Of a stretch of 7,683 nt of DNA, positions 1 through 6,116 are shown one piece after another. The DNA lies in contig DOUV01000519.1 of assembly GCA_003520455.1 (NCBI GenBank), forward strand, positions 444 to 8,126. The letters are read 5' to 3'. The stretch is from Chloroflexota bacterium. GTDB taxonomy: Bacteria > Chloroflexota > Anaerolineae > Ardenticatenales > Ardenticatenaceae. Each line of letters begins with the position of its first letter. The stretch's first letter is position 1. The translations under genes were made by a program, and so were the position numbers. Below the pieces are notes generated by a model, which worked only from the letters and a program-made list of their open reading frames with translations, had not been told where the DNA came from and did not search any database.

Positions 1-1
1 A

Positions 2-100
2 TTCCCGGCCGGCGTTGCCGGATTGCCTGCCGGTCTGCCGGGATTGGAGGGGGTCGTGTTGCCGGCGTGGGGTTCACTGAGAGCGGTGAAGAAGGGGTAA
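2..100 (+). CDS. nuoG: 3' end of upstream gene, probable NADH dehydrogenase subunit G (partial)
   Basis: The frame ending in TAA at 98-100 is open back to the window edge and gives 32 residues. They are rich in Leu, Pro, Gly and Ala, contain [16 protein letters not shown], and end in a basic RAVKKG tail. In E. coli-type operons the gene directly before nuoH is nuoG, the large iron-sulfur subunit of the peripheral arm with a molybdopterin-oxidoreductase-like C-terminal domain. A short [15 protein letters not shown] tail fits my recollection of NuoG C-termini in non-enteric bacteria. Only one base separates the stop from the nuoH start, so this gene belongs to the same operon. No catalytic or cluster-binding residue lies in the visible part. 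The name therefore rests mainly on gene order, and another gene could be here. Confidence 0.68.
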   Translation, partial: FPAGVAGLPAGLPGLEGVVLPAWGSLRAVKKG

Positions 101-101
101 T
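89..101 (+). promoter_or_regulatory. nuoH ribosome binding site supporting a TTG start
   Basis: The bases AAGAAGGGG (89-97) overlap the end and stop codon of the upstream gene. The AAGG core (92-95) is 6 bases before TTG at 102, a normal spacing. This favours TTG 102 over the in-frame GTG at 114. Initiation is probably coupled to termination of the upstream gene, whose TAA lies between the site and the start. Confidence 0.6.
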
Positions 102-1055
102 TTGAACGAAACAGTGCGATCACTCATCATCGTCGTCGGGGTTCTGGTCGTCATGTTGTCGATTGCGGCCGGACTCATCTGGCTGGAACGCCGGCTGCTG
201 GCACTGTGGCAGGACCGCTACGGACCCAATCGCGTCGGTCCGTTCGGCGTGCTGCAGCCGCTCGCCGACATGATCAAGATCTTCGCGAAGGAGGATTGGG
301 TTCCGCCCTTCGCCGACAAACCGGTCTTTGTGCTGGCACCGGCGATCATTGTCGTGACGGTGTTGATGGGCTTTGCCATCATTCCGTTTGCGCCCGGCAT
401 CCAGGTGGTTGACCTGAATATCGGGCTGCTCTTCTTCCTGGGAATGTCGTCTCTGGGCGTCTACAGCGTCGTCCTGGCCGGGTGGGCCTCGAACAACAAG
501 TACTCGCTGCTGGGCGGGCTGCGAGCGTCGGCGCAAATGTTGAGCTACGAAGTGTTCATGGGCCTGTCGCTGATGGGCGTGGTCATGATCGCCGGCTCGT
601 TCAGCCTTCGTGATATCGTCGAAGCACAGCGGCGGATCTGGTTTTGTATCCCTCAGATTCTCGGCCTGGTGATCTTCCTGGTTGCGGGCGTCGCCGAGAC
701 CCGCCGGTTGCCGTTCGACCTTCCGGAGGCCGAAAGCGAATTGGTGGCGGGTTTTCATTCCGAATATTCCGGGATGAAATTCGGCATGTTTTTCGTCGGG
801 GAGTATTTGGGCATCACGCTGATCTCGGCCGTGATCGTGACACTGTTCTTCGGCGGATGGTTGGGCCCGGTGCTCCCACCGATTGTCTGGTTCGCACTCA
901 AAACCTTCGTCCTCATCGGTTTCTTTATCCTGCTCCGGGGATCGCTGCCGCGGCCACGATTCGATCAACTCATGTCGTATGGCTGGAAGGTGATGTTACC
1001 GCTGGCATTACTGAATCTGGCCGTAACAGGCGGTGTGTTGCTGGCATTGAGCTAG
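102..1055 (+). CDS. nuoH: NADH-quinone oxidoreductase subunit H
   Basis: NuoH is the membrane subunit that joins the peripheral and membrane arms of complex I and forms much of the quinone chamber. The 317-residue product (E. coli 325) has about eight hydrophobic helices. The family signature [19 protein letters not shown] lies at residues 29-47, including the conserved Glu29. [12 protein letters not shown] follows at 55-66. The quinone-pocket segment [12 protein letters not shown] is at 139-150. The acidic loop [20 protein letters not shown] (199-218) is followed by [15 protein letters not shown] (221-235). [16 protein letters not shown] (281-296) marks the last loop. The TTG start is preceded by a good ribosome binding site; GTG at codon 5 is the alternative. 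The acidic loop reads like the general bacterial form, while the rest is close to E. coli. Nothing is missing or broken. Confidence 0.98.
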   Translation: MNETVRSLIIVVGVLVVMLSIAAGLIWLERRLLALWQDRYGPNRVGPFGVLQPLADMIKIFAKEDWVPPFADKPVFVLAPAIIVVTVLMGFAIIPFAPGIQVVDLNIGLLFFLGMSSLGVYSVVLAGWASNNKYSLLGGLRASAQMLSYEVFMGLSLMGVVMIAGSFSLRDIVEAQRRIWFCIPQILGLVIFLVAGVAETRRLPFDLPEAESELVAGFHSEYSGMKFGMFFVGEYLGITLISAVIVTLFFGGWLGPVLPPIVWFALKTFVLIGFFILLRGSLPRPRFDQLMSYGWKVMLPLALLNLAVTGGVLLALS

Positions 1056-1067
1056 AAGGAAGCAACG
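1056..1067 (+). promoter_or_regulatory. nuoI ribosome binding site
   Basis: AAGGA (1056-1060) begins directly after the nuoH TAG and lies 7 bases before the nuoI ATG. It is the only strong translation signal in the 12-base gap and supports the start at 1068. Confidence 0.65.
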
Positions 1068-1583
1068 ATGGTCAGTGTGCTCCAAAGTATGTGGGAAGTC
1101 TTCTTACACGCCTTTCGGCCGCGCGTGACAATTCAATATCCTGACGAGAAGCCGTACCTGCCGCCAAGGTACAGAGGACGCATCATCCTCTCGCGCGATC
1201 CCGACGGCGGCGAACGCTGTGTGGCCTGTTATCTGTGTGCTGTGGCCTGTCCGGTCGATTGTATCTCGCTCCAGGCGACGGAGGACGAGAGCGGCCGGCG
1301 CTATCCGGAGTTCTTCCGGATTAACTTCTCGCGATGTATTTTCTGTGGCTACTGCGAGGAGGCCTGCCCGACGTATGCAATCCAGCTCACTCCGGACTTC
1401 GAGATGAGCGAGTACAAACGCTCGAATCTAGTCTACGAGAAGGAAGACCTGCTGATTGACGGCCCGGGGAAATATCCCGGCTATAACTTTTACCGGATTG
1501 CCGGACTCGCGATCGGCGGGAAAGGAAAAGGCGAGGCTGAGAACGAAGAGCCGCCGGTGGACGTGCGCAGCCTGATGCCATAG
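1068..1583 (+). CDS. nuoI: NADH-quinone oxidoreductase subunit I (2x[4Fe-4S] ferredoxin-like)
   Basis: NuoI sits on the inner face of the membrane above NuoH and carries clusters N6a and N6b, which pass electrons towards cluster N2 and quinone. The 171-residue protein (E. coli 180) has two ferredoxin motifs: Cys51-x2-Cys54-x2-Cys57-x3-Cys61 and Cys90-x2-Cys93-x2-Cys96-x3-Cys100. In the usual crossed pattern the fourth Cys of each motif ligates the other motif's cluster. An extra Cys65 (CPVDC) is also found in E. coli. The N-terminal amphipathic segment (1-20) leads to [21 protein letters not shown]. The C-terminus (about 122-171) keeps the E. coli-type block with [20 protein letters not shown] and [18 protein letters not shown]. 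This tail identifies the E. coli-like subfamily. It follows nuoH by 12 bases. Confidence 0.98.
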   Translation: MVSVLQSMWEVFLHAFRPRVTIQYPDEKPYLPPRYRGRIILSRDPDGGERCVACYLCAVACPVDCISLQATEDESGRRYPEFFRINFSRCIFCGYCEEACPTYAIQLTPDFEMSEYKRSNLVYEKEDLLIDGPGKYPGYNFYRIAGLAIGGKGKGEAENEEPPVDVRSLMP

Positions 1584-1651
1584 CCGGCCGGGAGCGAAGG
1601 CATGATGTCGAGTCACGCCACCACCCTGACCAATACGCTTGAGAGTTCCCC
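1584..1651 (+). other. 68-base nuoI-nuoJ intergenic gap
   Basis: This is the widest gap between genes in the operon segment. I see no terminator-like hairpin followed by T residues and no convincing promoter. It does hold GGAG (1591-1594), a pair of ATG codons (1602 and 1605) and an open frame into the nuoJ start, described as a separate candidate. Immediately before nuoJ there is only a weak GAGAG (1641-1645) as a possible ribosome site. Confidence 0.7.
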
Positions 1652-1655
1652 ATGA
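1602..1655 (+). CDS. possible 17-residue leader peptide coupled to nuoJ
   Basis: An ATG at 1602, with GGAG 7 bases upstream (1591-1594), opens a frame reading [17 protein letters not shown]. Its TGA (1653-1655) overlaps the nuoJ start as ATGA. The peptide is Ser/Thr-rich and resembles no family I know. The arrangement would let ribosomes that finish the leader restart at nuoJ, which otherwise has a weak ribosome site. Such a short open frame can arise by chance in 68 bases, and no conservation data are available. The call is tentative and based only on spacing and overlap. Confidence 0.25.
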   Translation: MMSSHATTLTNTLESSP

Positions 1656-2263
1656 ATGTTGTGTTCTATCTCTCTGCAGCCATAGCAATCATATCCACCG
1701 CTCTGGTGATCACCCGGCTGAATGCGGTCCACGCGCTCCTGTACTTGATCGTGTCGCTCCTGTCCGTGGCACTGATCTCTTACACTCTGGGTGCGCCCTT
1801 CGTCGCCGCCCTGGAGGTCATCATCTACGCCGGCGCCATTATGGTGCTCTTCGTCTTCGTGATCATGATGCTCAACCTGGGGCCTCAGGCCACGGAGCAG
1901 GAACGCCGCTGGCTGAGTCCCACAATGTGGGGAGGACCGGGGATTCTGGCCATCATCCTGATCGCCGAGCTGATCTACGTGTTGGCCAGCCATGGGGGCC
2001 AACCGCCCGGTGGCAGCGTTGTGGAACCGAAACAGGTCGGGATTGCTCTCTTTGGCCCGTATCTGCTCGGGGTTGAATTGGCGTCCATCCTGCTGCTGGC
2101 CGGCCTCGTGGGGGCCTACCACCTCGGGCGGCGATCTGAACCATGGGAAGTGGAGGCCGGTCACATCTCGGCAACCGGGCCTGTCGAAGGTCCTATCCGT
2201 GAGACAGGGCCGGCTGAAGCCCCCGTTGTGCCCGAAGAGGTGACTCGCGCCGAAGTCGGCTGA
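1652..2263 (+). CDS. nuoJ: NADH-quinone oxidoreductase subunit J
   Basis: NuoJ is a five-helix membrane subunit between NuoH and NuoK/NuoA. Its third helix contains the pi-bulge region thought to change during coupling of quinone reduction to pumping. The 203-residue product matches the E. coli form through [14 protein letters not shown] (24-37), the signature [20 protein letters not shown] (55-74), EQERRWLSP (82-90), and [20 protein letters not shown] (133-152). The ATG at 1652 aligns with the E. coli start; an out-of-frame ATG follows at 1656. It is longer than E. coli NuoJ (184) because of a hydrophilic tail (160-203). That tail is rich in Pro and Glu, with the near-repeat TGPVEGP / TGPAEAP. 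The tail is probably cytoplasmic or surface-exposed and is unlikely to be needed for the core fold. Confidence 0.97.
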   Translation: MNVVFYLSAAIAIISTALVITRLNAVHALLYLIVSLLSVALISYTLGAPFVAALEVIIYAGAIMVLFVFVIMMLNLGPQATEQERRWLSPTMWGGPGILAIILIAELIYVLASHGGQPPGGSVVEPKQVGIALFGPYLLGVELASILLLAGLVGAYHLGRRSEPWEVEAGHISATGPVEGPIRETGPAEAPVVPEEVTRAEVG

Positions 2264-2307
2264 GCGGCGGACAGGCGAGCAACTGATCTTACGGGCAGGT
2301 TGTTCTC

Positions 2308-2321
2308 AGGGGAGAATGCGA
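2308..2321 (+). promoter_or_regulatory. nuoK ribosome binding site that selects the second ATG
   Basis: AGGGGAG (2308-2314) ends one base before the first in-frame ATG (2316), which is too close for normal initiation. It lies 7 bases before the second ATG (2322), a standard spacing. The site therefore decides for 2322. Confidence 0.65.
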
Positions 2322-2630
2322 ATGGCCTCGGTTCCTATGGAATATGGACTACTTGTCGCGGGGATTCTCTTCGTCTTGGGGCTGGTTGGGGTCCTCGTAC
2401 GGCGCAATATCATCTTTATCCTGCTTTCCATCGAAATCATGTTGAATGCTGCCGGACTGGCCTTTGTCGCCGCCGGCGCGCGCTGGGGCCAGGCCGACGG
2501 CCAGGTCATGTTCATCTTCATCCTGACGATGGCCGCGGCAGAGGTATCGGTCGGTCTGGCACTGGTCCTTCGACTCTACCAGCACTTGAAGACGCTGGAT
2601 ACGGACGCTGCCAGTACCATGCGAGGTTGA
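2322..2630 (+). CDS. nuoK: NADH-quinone oxidoreductase subunit K
   Basis: NuoK (MrpC-like) is a three-helix subunit carrying two glutamates of the membrane-arm charge axis that relays protonation changes from the quinone site to the pumps. From ATG 2322 the product is 102 residues (E. coli 100). Glu38 (in [12 protein letters not shown]) and Glu74 (in [12 protein letters not shown]) match E. coli Glu36 and Glu72 with a constant offset of two. The end DAASTMRG matches the E. coli-type MRG terminus. The frame also has ATG at 2316 (two residues longer) and 2337 (shorter), but ribosome-site spacing and alignment favour 2322. It lies 58 bases after nuoJ and one base before nuoL, whose ribosome site is inside its last codons. 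Confidence 0.97.
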   Translation: MASVPMEYGLLVAGILFVLGLVGVLVRRNIIFILLSIEIMLNAAGLAFVAAGARWGQADGQVMFIFILTMAAAEVSVGLALVLRLYQHLKTLDTDAASTMRG

Positions 2631-2631
2631 C
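2623..2631 (+). promoter_or_regulatory. nuoL ribosome binding site inside the end of nuoK
   Basis: GAGG (2623-2626) spans the Arg and Gly codons of the conserved NuoK C-terminus MRG and lies 5 bases before the nuoL GTG at 2632. It supports GTG as the start and ties nuoL initiation to translation through nuoK. Confidence 0.6.
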
Positions 2632-4533
2632 GTGCTCGGACTCCTGTGGCTCATTCCCATCTTGCCGTTCGCCGGCTTCGCCATGCTGGCACTTATCGGC
2701 GGCCGCTTCTCGCGCACCAGGGTGGCGATCATCGGAGCCGGCTCGATCGGTCTGGCAGCGCTTCTCACGATTGTGGTCGGCGCCAGCTTCATCAGTTCCC
2801 CCCCGCCCGGGCACACCTACACGCAGACCCTCTGGACATGGATGCAGGTGGACGGCTTCAGCCCGGCGATCGCCTTCTCCCTGGACGCCCTCTCACTGAT
2901 CATGACGTTGGTCGTCACGTTCGTTGGGTTTCTCATCCACCTGTATTCGGCCGAGTTCATGATCGATGAGGAGGGGTACAGTCGCTTCTTCGCCTACATG
3001 AATCTGTTCGTCGGCTCGATGCTGACGTTAGTGTTGGCTGACAATCTGCTGCTGCTCTACCTGGGCTGGGAGGGTGTGGGCCTCTGCAGCTACTTCCTGA
3101 TCGGCTTTTGGTATAAAGATCCGGCCAACGGGCGGGCGGCCCGCAAAGCGTTCGTCGTCACCCGCGTCGGCGACGCGGCGATGGCGATCGGCTTGTTCCT
3201 ACTCTTCACCAGTCTGGGCACGCTCCAGATCCAGGAACTGATGCAACGGGCCGCGCAGCAGTGGGCGGTGGGATCGACTCTCGCGGTCGCCGCCGCGGCG
3301 CTCCTCCTGGGCGGTGCGGTGGGCAAATCGGCCCAATTCCCGCTGCAGACCTGGCTACCCGATGCCATGGCCGGCCCGACGCCGGTGAGCGCACTCATCC
3401 ACGCGGCGACTATGGTGACCGCCGGGGTGTACCTCATCGCCCGCACCCACGTGCTGTTTGCCCTGGCGCCGGCGGTGTTGTCGGCGGTGGCGATTATCGG
3501 TGCGTTCACCTTGCTCCTCGCGGGGTTCAGCGCTCTGACCCAGTCGGACATCAAGCGCGTTCTGGCCTATTCCACCATCAGCCAGATCGGCTATATGTTC
3601 CTCGCCTTGGGCGTCGGGGCCTGGTCGGCGGCTATTTTCCACTTTATGACCCACGCCTTCTTCAAGGCGCTGCTCTTCCTGGGTGCGGGGGCCGTGAGCC
3701 TGGCGATGCACCACGACTATAACATGTTCAGGCTGGGCACCCTGCGGCTGCGCCGGGAGATGCCGGTGACGTTCTGGACCTTTCTCATCGGTTCGGCCTC
3801 GCTCGCGGCGCTGCCCCTCGTCACGGCCGGCTTCTACAGTAAGGATCTGATCCTCTGGGAGGCGTGGGCATCCCCACTGGGCGGGCCGCTGCTCTGGTTG
3901 GCCGGCATCGGCGGCGCCTTCTTGACCGCGATCTACACCTTCCGAATGGTCTTCCTGACCTTCTTTGGCGAGGCGAAGCAGGAGGTCACGCATCGGCCGG
4001 GCCGGCTGATCCTGGTGCCGCTTGTCGTCTTGGCCATCCTCTCGATCGTGGGCGGCTTCGTCGAGTTACCCGCACCGCTGGGGAATCGGCCGTTCTTCTC
4101 CGATTTCTTGCACGCAGCGCTGCCGCCGGCACCGGAGAGTGTGCGGGGCAGCGGGGGGACCGAGGCGCTGTTCGAGCTCATCGCCGGCGTGGTTACACTG
4201 GTAGGGATCTCCCTGGCCTATCTCTTCTACGTGCAGCGTCGCCAGCTGCCGGCGCGCGTGGTCGAGACGCCGTTGGGCGCGGCCTTGCATCGCTTCTGGT
4301 TCGCCGGCTGGGGCTTCGACTGGCTGTACGCCACATTCATCGTCCGGCCGTACGTGTGGCTTGCCCACGCCGACAAGAACGACGTCTTCGATCTCATCTA
4401 TCAGGGAATCGCCCGGCTCAGCGAAGCCTTCTACCGCATCCTCAGCCAGACAGAGACCGGGCGGGTGCGCTGGTACGCAACCGGCATCGCTATCGGCGCG
4501 GTGATTATTGTAGCAATCGCGGTGATCCTATGA
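2632..4533 (+). CDS. nuoL: NADH-quinone oxidoreductase subunit L
   Basis: NuoL is the distal antiporter-like proton pump, related to MrpA. Its C-terminal amphipathic helix runs along the membrane arm and clamps NuoM and NuoN. The protein has 633 residues (E. coli 613). Expected functional residues are Glu147 (GWEGVGLCSYFLIGFW), Asp181 (RVGDAAMAIG), Lys232 (GKSAQFPLQTWLPDAM), His257 (ALIHAATMVTAG), His337 and His341 with Lys345 (FHFMTHAFFKALLFL), and Lys404 (TAGFYSKDLI). These correspond to E. coli Glu144, Lys229, His254, Lys342 and Lys399. The C-terminal region from about 540 contains the lateral helix and the final membrane anchor (612-633). The start is GTG, one base after nuoK; its stop overlaps the nuoM start as ATGA. 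No frameshift or missing key residue is seen. Confidence 0.98.
   Translation: MLGLLWLIPILPFAGFAMLALIGGRFSRTRVAIIGAGSIGLAALLTIVVGASFISSPPPGHTYTQTLWTWMQVDGFSPAIAFSLDALSLIMTLVVTFVGFLIHLYSAEFMIDEEGYSRFFAYMNLFVGSMLTLVLADNLLLLYLGWEGVGLCSYFLIGFWYKDPANGRAARKAFVVTRVGDAAMAIGLFLLFTSLGTLQIQELMQRAAQQWAVGSTLAVAAAALLLGGAVGKSAQFPLQTWLPDAMAGPTPVSALIHAATMVTAGVYLIARTHVLFALAPAVLSAVAIIGAFTLLLAGFSALTQSDIKRVLAYSTISQIGYMFLALGVGAWSAAIFHFMTHAFFKALLFLGAGAVSLAMHHDYNMFRLGTLRLRREMPVTFWTFLIGSASLAALPLVTAGFYSKDLILWEAWASPLGGPLLWLAGIGGAFLTAIYTFRMVFLTFFGEAKQEVTHRPGRLILVPLVVLAILSIVGGFVELPAPLGNRPFFSDFLHAALPPAPESVRGSGGTEALFELIAGVVTLVGISLAYLFYVQRRQLPARVVETPLGAALHRFWFAGWGFDWLYATFIVRPYVWLAHADKNDVFDLIYQGIARLSEAFYRILSQTETGRVRWYATGIAIGAVIIVAIAVIL
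4530..4533 (+). promoter_or_regulatory. nuoL/nuoM ATGA stop-start overlap
   Basis: The nuoM ATG (4530-4532) overlaps the nuoL TGA (4531-4533). Upstream there is only a weak GGTGAT (4521-4526) and no strong ribosome binding site. Ribosomes leaving nuoL therefore probably restart directly at nuoM, coupling synthesis of the two pump subunits. Confidence 0.75.
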
Positions 4534-6116
4534 TCCTCTTCTGGCTGATCGTCTCGCTGCTGATCGGTGGCCTGGTGGCCTGGCTGGCCGGTCGTTGGAG
4601 TCCCATCTGGCCGCGCTGGATCTCATTGTTCACGCTGAGCCTCCACCTGATCGCACTGCTGGTACTTTGGGTGCAATACCTCGGCCAGGGTGGACTGTCC
4701 GGCCAGGGGCCGTGGCTGATTCAGCTCGATCTGCCCTGGATCCCTCAATGGGGTATCAGCTTCCATCTCGCTCTGGACGGCCTGAGTCTTCTGCTGATCT
4801 TGCTGACCAATTTCCTGGGGATCATGGCCGTCGCCGCCTCATGGGCCGGGATCCAGGATCGGGTCGGCTTTTTTCACTTTAACCTGTTGTGGATCCTGGC
4901 CGCAATCGTCGGGGTATTCCTGGCCATGGATCTGTTCCTCTTCTACTTCTTCTGGGAGATGATGCTGGTACCACTCTACTTCCTCATCGGCATCTGGGGC
5001 CACGAGAACCGCGTCTATGCGACGCTCAAATTCTTCATCTTCACTCAGTCCAGCAGCCTGTTGATGCTCCTGGCGATTCTCGGGCTGTACTTCGTCCACG
5101 GCAGCGGCACGGGCGTGTACACCTTTAACTACTTCCAGTTGTTGGATACGTCGATGGCCCCCTCGCTCGCCCTGTGGCTGATGTTGGGGTTCTTCGTCGC
5201 CTTTGCCGTCAAGCTCCCGGTGGTCCCGCTGCACACCTGGTTGCCCGACGCTCACACGGAAGCCCCCACAGCAGGGAGCGTGGATCTTGCCGGTCTGGTG
5301 TTGAAAGTCGGCGCCTACGGCTTCCTGCGCTTTGTGATCCCGCTCTTTCCCAAGATCGCCCTCAGTTTCGCGCCTGTCGCGATGGCCCTGGGCGTCATTG
5401 GCATCATTTACGGTGCCCTCGTGGCTTTTAGCCAGACCGACCTCAAGCGACTCGTGGCCTACACGAGCATCAGCCACATGGGCTTTGTGCTGCTCGGCAT
5501 CTTCGCCTGGAACCAGCTTGCCCTGCAGGGCGCGGTGATCGTCATGCTCGCCCACGGTATCAGCACGGGGGCTCTGTTTATCTGGGTGGGCGACCTCCAG
5601 GACCGCATGCACACCCGCGACATCAACCGCATGGGCGGTCTCTGGGCAACGGCCCCGCGCATCGGTGGGGAAGGACTGCTGTTCGCACTCGCATCGCTCG
5701 GCCTGCCCGGTCTGGGGAACTTCGTTGGCGAGTTTTTGGTGCTCCTGGGAACCTACCAGGTCAACGTACCGATGGCGGTCCTGGCGACGCTCGGTTTCAT
5801 TGTCTCGACCGTCTATTCGCTGTGGATGATCCAACGCACCTTCTTCGGGCCAAATGAAGAGGGCTGGGCACTCCCCGATTCCACCGGCCGCGAGATGGCA
5901 ATCATGGCCGCCATGATTGCCACCACCCTCTGGTTGGGCCTATACCCACAGCCGGTGCTCACCACGGCCCGCCGCGCGCTGGAGACCCTGCAGCAGTACG
6001 CCGGTGGGTCGCGGCAAGCGGCGAGGCCCGCGCAAGGGAGCGGCGCAGTTCAACCGGGCGACAGCGGAACTGTTCAAGTGAAGCCGTCTCGCGGAGGCTC
6101 CTATGACTCTCGCTGA
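4530..6116 (+). CDS. nuoM: NADH-quinone oxidoreductase subunit M
   Basis: NuoM is the middle antiporter-like proton pump of the membrane arm, related to MrpD. The product has 528 residues (E. coli 509) and about 14 helices. Key residues are Glu143 (FFWEMMLVPLYFLIGIWG), Lys228 and His235 (AFAVKLPVVPLHTWLPDAH), Lys259 (GLVLKVGAYGFLR), His316 (YTSISHMGF), His342 (MLAHGISTGALF) and Glu401 (GNFVGEFLVLLG). All sit six positions before their E. coli counterparts (Lys234, Lys265, Glu407). The frame is open upstream within nuoL, but homology begins at ATG 4530, which also overlaps the nuoL stop. The final residues, about 492-528, form a Gly/Ser/Ala/Pro/Gln-rich hydrophilic tail absent from E. coli. 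The last 14 bases overlap nuoN. Confidence 0.98.
   Translation: MILFWLIVSLLIGGLVAWLAGRWSPIWPRWISLFTLSLHLIALLVLWVQYLGQGGLSGQGPWLIQLDLPWIPQWGISFHLALDGLSLLLILLTNFLGIMAVAASWAGIQDRVGFFHFNLLWILAAIVGVFLAMDLFLFYFFWEMMLVPLYFLIGIWGHENRVYATLKFFIFTQSSSLLMLLAILGLYFVHGSGTGVYTFNYFQLLDTSMAPSLALWLMLGFFVAFAVKLPVVPLHTWLPDAHTEAPTAGSVDLAGLVLKVGAYGFLRFVIPLFPKIALSFAPVAMALGVIGIIYGALVAFSQTDLKRLVAYTSISHMGFVLLGIFAWNQLALQGAVIVMLAHGISTGALFIWVGDLQDRMHTRDINRMGGLWATAPRIGGEGLLFALASLGLPGLGNFVGEFLVLLGTYQVNVPMAVLATLGFIVSTVYSLWMIQRTFFGPNEEGWALPDSTGREMAIMAAMIATTLWLGLYPQPVLTTARRALETLQQYAGGSRQAARPAQGSGAVQPGDSGTVQVKPSRGGSYDSR
6093..6102 (+). promoter_or_regulatory. nuoN ribosome binding site inside the end of nuoM
   Basis: GGAGG (6093-6097) is the strongest ribosome binding site in the window and lies 5 bases before the nuoN ATG at 6103. 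It sits within the nuoM C-terminal codons, so the tail of nuoM and the nuoN start region share sequence. Confidence 0.75.

Noticed and set aside
1..60. Repeated CCGG/GCCGG motifs at the window start as a DNA repeat or regulatory site
   Set aside because: They are explained by Leu-Pro-Ala-Gly codons in the C-terminus of the upstream gene.
120..968. Long minus-strand open frame (282 codons) opposite nuoH
   Set aside because: Its product is rich in His, Gln, Asp, Glu and Arg with no recognisable domain, as expected from the complement of hydrophobic membrane codons in GC-rich DNA. nuoH on the plus strand is unambiguous.
2264..2321. Internal promoter or terminator between nuoJ and nuoK
   Set aside because: The 58-base gap has no convincing -35/-10 pair or strong hairpin. 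The best pairing (CAAC/GTTG) is only four bases and may be chance.
3864..4529. Open frame upstream of nuoM, in frame with it, inside nuoL
   Set aside because: The translated stretch is Arg/Gly-rich out-of-frame reading of nuoL. NuoM homology begins exactly at ATG 4530, which overlaps the nuoL stop. A fusion protein is not supported.
4839..5834. Long minus-strand open frame (331 codons) opposite nuoM
   Set aside because: It is the same kind of hydrophilic, low-complexity shadow of a membrane-protein gene. There is no ribosome site or family resemblance.
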